Positions 5,799 through 7,442 of a DNA stretch of 7,442 nucleotides are shown piece by piece (the first letter of the stretch is position 1; the number at the start of each line of letters is the position of its first letter). The notes beneath the pieces are model-generated. The model had not been told where the DNA came from, ran no database searches, and worked only from the letters and a program-made list of their open reading frames with translations. A program made the position numbers and the translations under genes. The stretch is from assembly GCA_044432725.1 (NCBI GenBank), contig JAWXUL010000070.1, forward strand, positions 1 through 7,442, given 5' to 3'. This DNA comes from JAWXUK01 sp044432725 (GTDB lineage: Bacteria > Bacillota > Clostridia > Oscillospirales > Oscillospiraceae).

Positions 5799-5838
5799 GC
5801 CATGACCTTTCATGGCTTTCATGGTCGAGCCTAGACCA
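5799..5838. promoter_or_regulatory. Paired inverted repeats before pcfB
   Basis: The gap between repA and the next gene (5787-5863) holds two short palindromes: GCCATGA (5799-5805) with TCATGGC (5810-5816), and TGGTC (5822-5826) with GACCA (5834-5838). The second shares the octamer CTAGACCA and the word ATGGTC with the inverted repeat at 3711-3749. A weak terminator/attenuator for the rep genes or a site for the same DNA-binding protein are possible. Confidence 0.4.
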
Positions 5839-5863
5839 AATCTTAAATAAAGAGGAGGACATA

Positions 5864-6370
5864 ATGCAAGATGAAATAGACCAAAAAACCATAGCATTTT
5901 CTGTCAACACCACAAAATTCACAGGACGCACCCTGTTAAAAATTGCCCAATACCTTACGAACAAGGCTAAAAACCTAGAACGTGAAATGAAAAATCCCAC
6001 TGTGAAGCACGGAAAACAGTCGGTGAAACGTCTTGGGCAACAAAATCAGGGAATGACATCTGTGGAAGTAACAGACGAAAACATTAAGTGTTTTGAAAAA
6101 TATGCCAAAAAGTATGGGGTGGACTTTGCCTTGAAAAAAGATGGCAACTTAGAACCACCAAAATTTATGGTCTTTTTTAAAGCACGAGATGATGAAGCCA
6201 TTCAAAATGCCTTGAAAGATTTTTCTAAGGACATGATGAGCAAAACGAAGAAGCCATCGGTGATAGAGAAGCTACGAACCATCAAAGATGATTTGAAAAA
6301 GGATATTGTTGCGAAACAACTTACTAAAACCATTGATAAAAACCTGAAAAGGAGTGGTATAGGGAGATGA
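5864..6370 (+). CDS. pcfB: PcfB-like (DUF3801) conjugation protein
   Basis: A 168-residue cytoplasmic protein resembling the PcfB/DUF3801 family, small accessory factors encoded immediately before VirD4-type coupling proteins in Gram-positive conjugation modules. PcfB of pCF10 is linked to relaxase and coupling-protein function. Features seen are an N-terminal FTGRTLLKIAQYLTNKA segment (residues about 20-36), a central GMTSVEVTDENIKCFEKYAKKYGVDFALKK-type region (about 62-92), KFMVFFKARDDEAIQNALKDF (about 99-119), and a basic C-terminal tail rich in Lys. GGAGG at 5854-5858 precedes the ATG closely. Its stop overlaps the virD4 start by ATGA, the usual arrangement. The family assignment rests on sequence pattern and gene order. 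Confidence 0.8.
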   Translation: MQDEIDQKTIAFSVNTTKFTGRTLLKIAQYLTNKAKNLEREMKNPTVKHGKQSVKRLGQQNQGMTSVEVTDENIKCFEKYAKKYGVDFALKKDGNLEPPKFMVFFKARDDEAIQNALKDFSKDMMSKTKKPSVIEKLRTIKDDLKKDIVAKQLTKTIDKNLKRSGIGR

Positions 6371-6900
6371 ATAGCAAGCTAAAAAAGAAAATTATCCTAA
6401 ATCTGCCATATATTCTCTTTGCTCTGGTGGGAACAAAGGTTGGTCATGCCTATAGGATTGCTGAGGGAACTGACCTAGGCACGAAGTTCAACAATATTGG
6501 AGAAGCCTTTGGCATAGCATTTGAAAATTATATGCCCAGTTTTCACCCTACGGACATGGTGGTGGGTGTGCTGATCGGTGTTATCATGTGGTTTATCGTC
6601 TACAACAAAGGCAAGAACGCAAAGAAATATCGCCATGGTGTGGAACATGGCTCGGCTCGTTGGGGGAACTCTAAGGACATAGAACCTTTTGTAGACACCA
6701 CCTTTGATAACAACGTAATTTTGACCCAGACGGAACGGTTGATGATGGGAAGTAGACCCAAAGAACCAAAACACGCAAGAAATAAGAACGTGCTGATTAT
6801 CGGTGGCTCAGGTAGTGGTAAAACTCGTTTCTGGCTCAAGCCTAATCTCATGCAAATGCACAGTTCTTACGTTGTAACAGACCCCAAAGGGTATACTTAA
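6367..6900 (+). pseudogene. virD4: VirD4/TraG-type coupling protein, 3' end lost by insertion
   Basis: The type IV coupling protein is a membrane ATPase that delivers the relaxase-DNA complex to the conjugation channel. The surviving 177 residues show two membrane segments (about 9-28 and 64-79), the HGSARWG motif (94-100) typical of Gram-positive VirD4 proteins, Walker A GGSGSGKT (146-153), and SSYVVTDPKG (166-175). Full-length relatives are usually around 600 residues and continue smoothly after TDPKG. Here the frame turns into Tyr-Thr-stop at 6892-6900 and then a recombinase gene begins. Walker B and the all-alpha domain are therefore missing, and the fragment should be inactive. The start overlaps the pcfB stop, with AAGGAG at 6349-6354. 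Confidence 0.9.
6892..6897 (+). promoter_or_regulatory. -10-like TATACT at the element end
   Basis: TATACT (five of six consensus bases) begins exactly at the inferred junction. The old virD4 sequence offers no good -35 at 16-18 bp. In Tn4451 the recombinase promoter is known to be assembled only when the two ends join in the circular form; this arrangement would fit that scheme. Confidence 0.4.
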
Positions 6901-6931
6901 CTAAGGACACACAAGGAGGGAGGTGACAAAC

Positions 6932-7442
6932 TTGAATCAGAATCAGAGCAAAACACAGAAAATCACGGCTTTATACAGCAGATTATCACGAGATGATGAA
7001 CAAACAGGGGAAAGTAACTCTATCACGAATCAAAAATCTTACCTTGAACAGTATGCAAACACGAATGGCTTCAAGAATTGCGTACATTTCTATGACGATG
7101 GTGTGAGTGGAACAACTTTCGACCGTGAGGGATTCAACCAGATGATAGCACAGGTAGAGCAAGGGAACGTAACGGCAATAATTACGAAAGATATGTCAAG
7201 AATTGGCAGAGATTACCTAAAAGTGGGATTTTATACCGAAATAATGTTCAAAGAACACAACGTGCGTTTCATCGCAGTAAATAGTGGAGTGGACAGCGAC
7301 AACCAACAAGGCAACGATTTTACCCCATTTCTTAACGTAATTAACGAATTTTATTGTCGTGACACCAGTAGGAAGATAAAAGCCGTGTTTCAATCACGAA
7401 TGAGTGAGGGAAAACGTGTTTCTCCCAGTGTTCCTTTCGGAT
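6932..7442 (+). CDS. Large serine recombinase (TnpX/TndX-like), partial at window end
   Basis: This recombinase would excise and integrate the inner element. The first 170 residues are visible and the frame is open at 7442. The start is TTG at 6932, preceded by AAGGAGGGAGGTGAC, a very strong ribosome binding site ending 6 bases before it; no ATG or GTG fits better. The catalytic resolvase domain spans about residues 11-143: the ALYSRLSRDDE motif has Arg17 and the expected nucleophile Ser19, followed by SNSITNQKSYLEQYA (28-42), YDDGVSGTTFDREGF (54-68), and ITKDMSRIGRDYLKVGFY (84-101). FYCRDTSRKIKAVFQ (140-154) begins the DNA-binding recombinase domain. All catalytic features seen are intact. 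It does not belong to the operon before it; it was brought by the insertion in virD4. Confidence 0.93.
   Translation, partial: MNQNQSKTQKITALYSRLSRDDEQTGESNSITNQKSYLEQYANTNGFKNCVHFYDDGVSGTTFDREGFNQMIAQVEQGNVTAIITKDMSRIGRDYLKVGFYTEIMFKEHNVRFIAVNSGVDSDNQQGNDFTPFLNVINEFYCRDTSRKIKAVFQSRMSEGKRVSPSVPFG
7352..7442. repeat. Right arm of 91-bp inverted repeat (recombinase sequence)
   Basis: Reverse complement of 30-120 with one synonymous difference (C at 7426). It covers recombinase codons from Tyr141 to Gly170. The repeat is truncated by the window end. Confidence 0.9.

Larger units (their letters stand above)
6892..7442 (+). mobile_element. Left end of an inserted recombinase-bearing element (partial)
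   Basis: Coupling-protein coding ends after the Gly codon at 6889-6891, and unrelated sequence follows, with a large serine recombinase starting 40 bp further on. In Tn4451-type elements the recombinase tnpX lies at the left end in this orientation. The exact boundary is uncertain by a few bases, because such enzymes cross over at a shared dinucleotide and the other end lies outside the window. Confidence 0.75.

Noticed and set aside
5581..6000. Minus-strand reading frame of 139 codons across the repA-pcfB gap
   Set aside because: It is antisense to two well-supported genes, has no family resemblance or ribosome binding site, and looks like a chance frame. The same holds for the other minus-strand frames between 454 and 6851.
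1..7442. CRISPR array, tRNA, rRNA or antibiotic resistance gene
   Set aside because: No regularly spaced repeats, no cloverleaf or rRNA-like sequence and no recognisable resistance gene were seen.

Overview
The window looks like an internal piece of an integrative and conjugative element (ICE), or a closely related conjugative plasmid, from a low-GC Gram-positive bacterium (Bacillota). Supporting signs are the strong AGGAGG-type ribosome binding sites, dense same-strand packing with ATGA stop/start overlaps, A+T-leaning codons, and the set ParA, ParB, RepA_N-type initiator, PcfB-like protein and VirD4/TraG-type coupling protein. The genus cannot be fixed from this sequence; gut or oral Clostridia or streptococci are plausible hosts.

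Layout. Positions 1-120 are a minus-strand internal fragment of a large serine recombinase gene that lacks its catalytic N-terminal domain. Positions 121-227 hold an elaborate nested palindrome with a possible promoter. Positions 228-1988 carry five tightly packed genes: four small proteins of 82-95 residues and one of 215 residues. At least three of them (529, 789 and 1064), and probably all five, share a pattern around 'Gy.v.G...L..d....LWhv.D......l.f...Te.l', so they look like a tandemly duplicated family I do not recognise. The last one overlaps parA (1985-2767), which overlaps parB (2764-3687). A 118-bp gap with a long inverted repeat and a possible promoter separates parB from two consecutive RepA_N-type genes: a 136-residue stand-alone version (3806-4216) and a full-length 514-residue initiator (4242-5786). 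The middle of the larger gene contains a cluster of DnaA boxes next to an A+T-rich stretch, which is where RepA_N replicons are known to keep their origin. A 77-bp gap with small inverted repeats precedes a PcfB-like (DUF3801) gene (5864-6370), which overlaps the gene for the coupling protein VirD4 (6367-6900).

The coupling protein gene is broken. It reads correctly through Walker A and the conserved TDPKG motif, then becomes unrelated sequence with a stop two codons later. About 40 bp beyond the break starts a large serine recombinase gene of the TnpX/TndX kind (6932 to beyond the window end). The simplest reading is that a second mobile element has inserted in virD4. A -10-like TATACT sits exactly at the inferred element end, which recalls the promoter that Tn4451-type elements form only when their ends join in a circle.

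The first 120 bp and the last 91 bp are the same recombinase region in opposite orientation. Over 91 aligned bases they differ at one synonymous position. This means either two recombinase copies flank the segment, one of them truncated, or the left end is an assembly or amplification chimera. The conjugation, partition and replication genes appear to form one or a few co-directional operons for maintaining and transferring the element. With virD4 interrupted, transfer would be expected to fail while the inner element is present, unless that element excises or another coupling protein substitutes.
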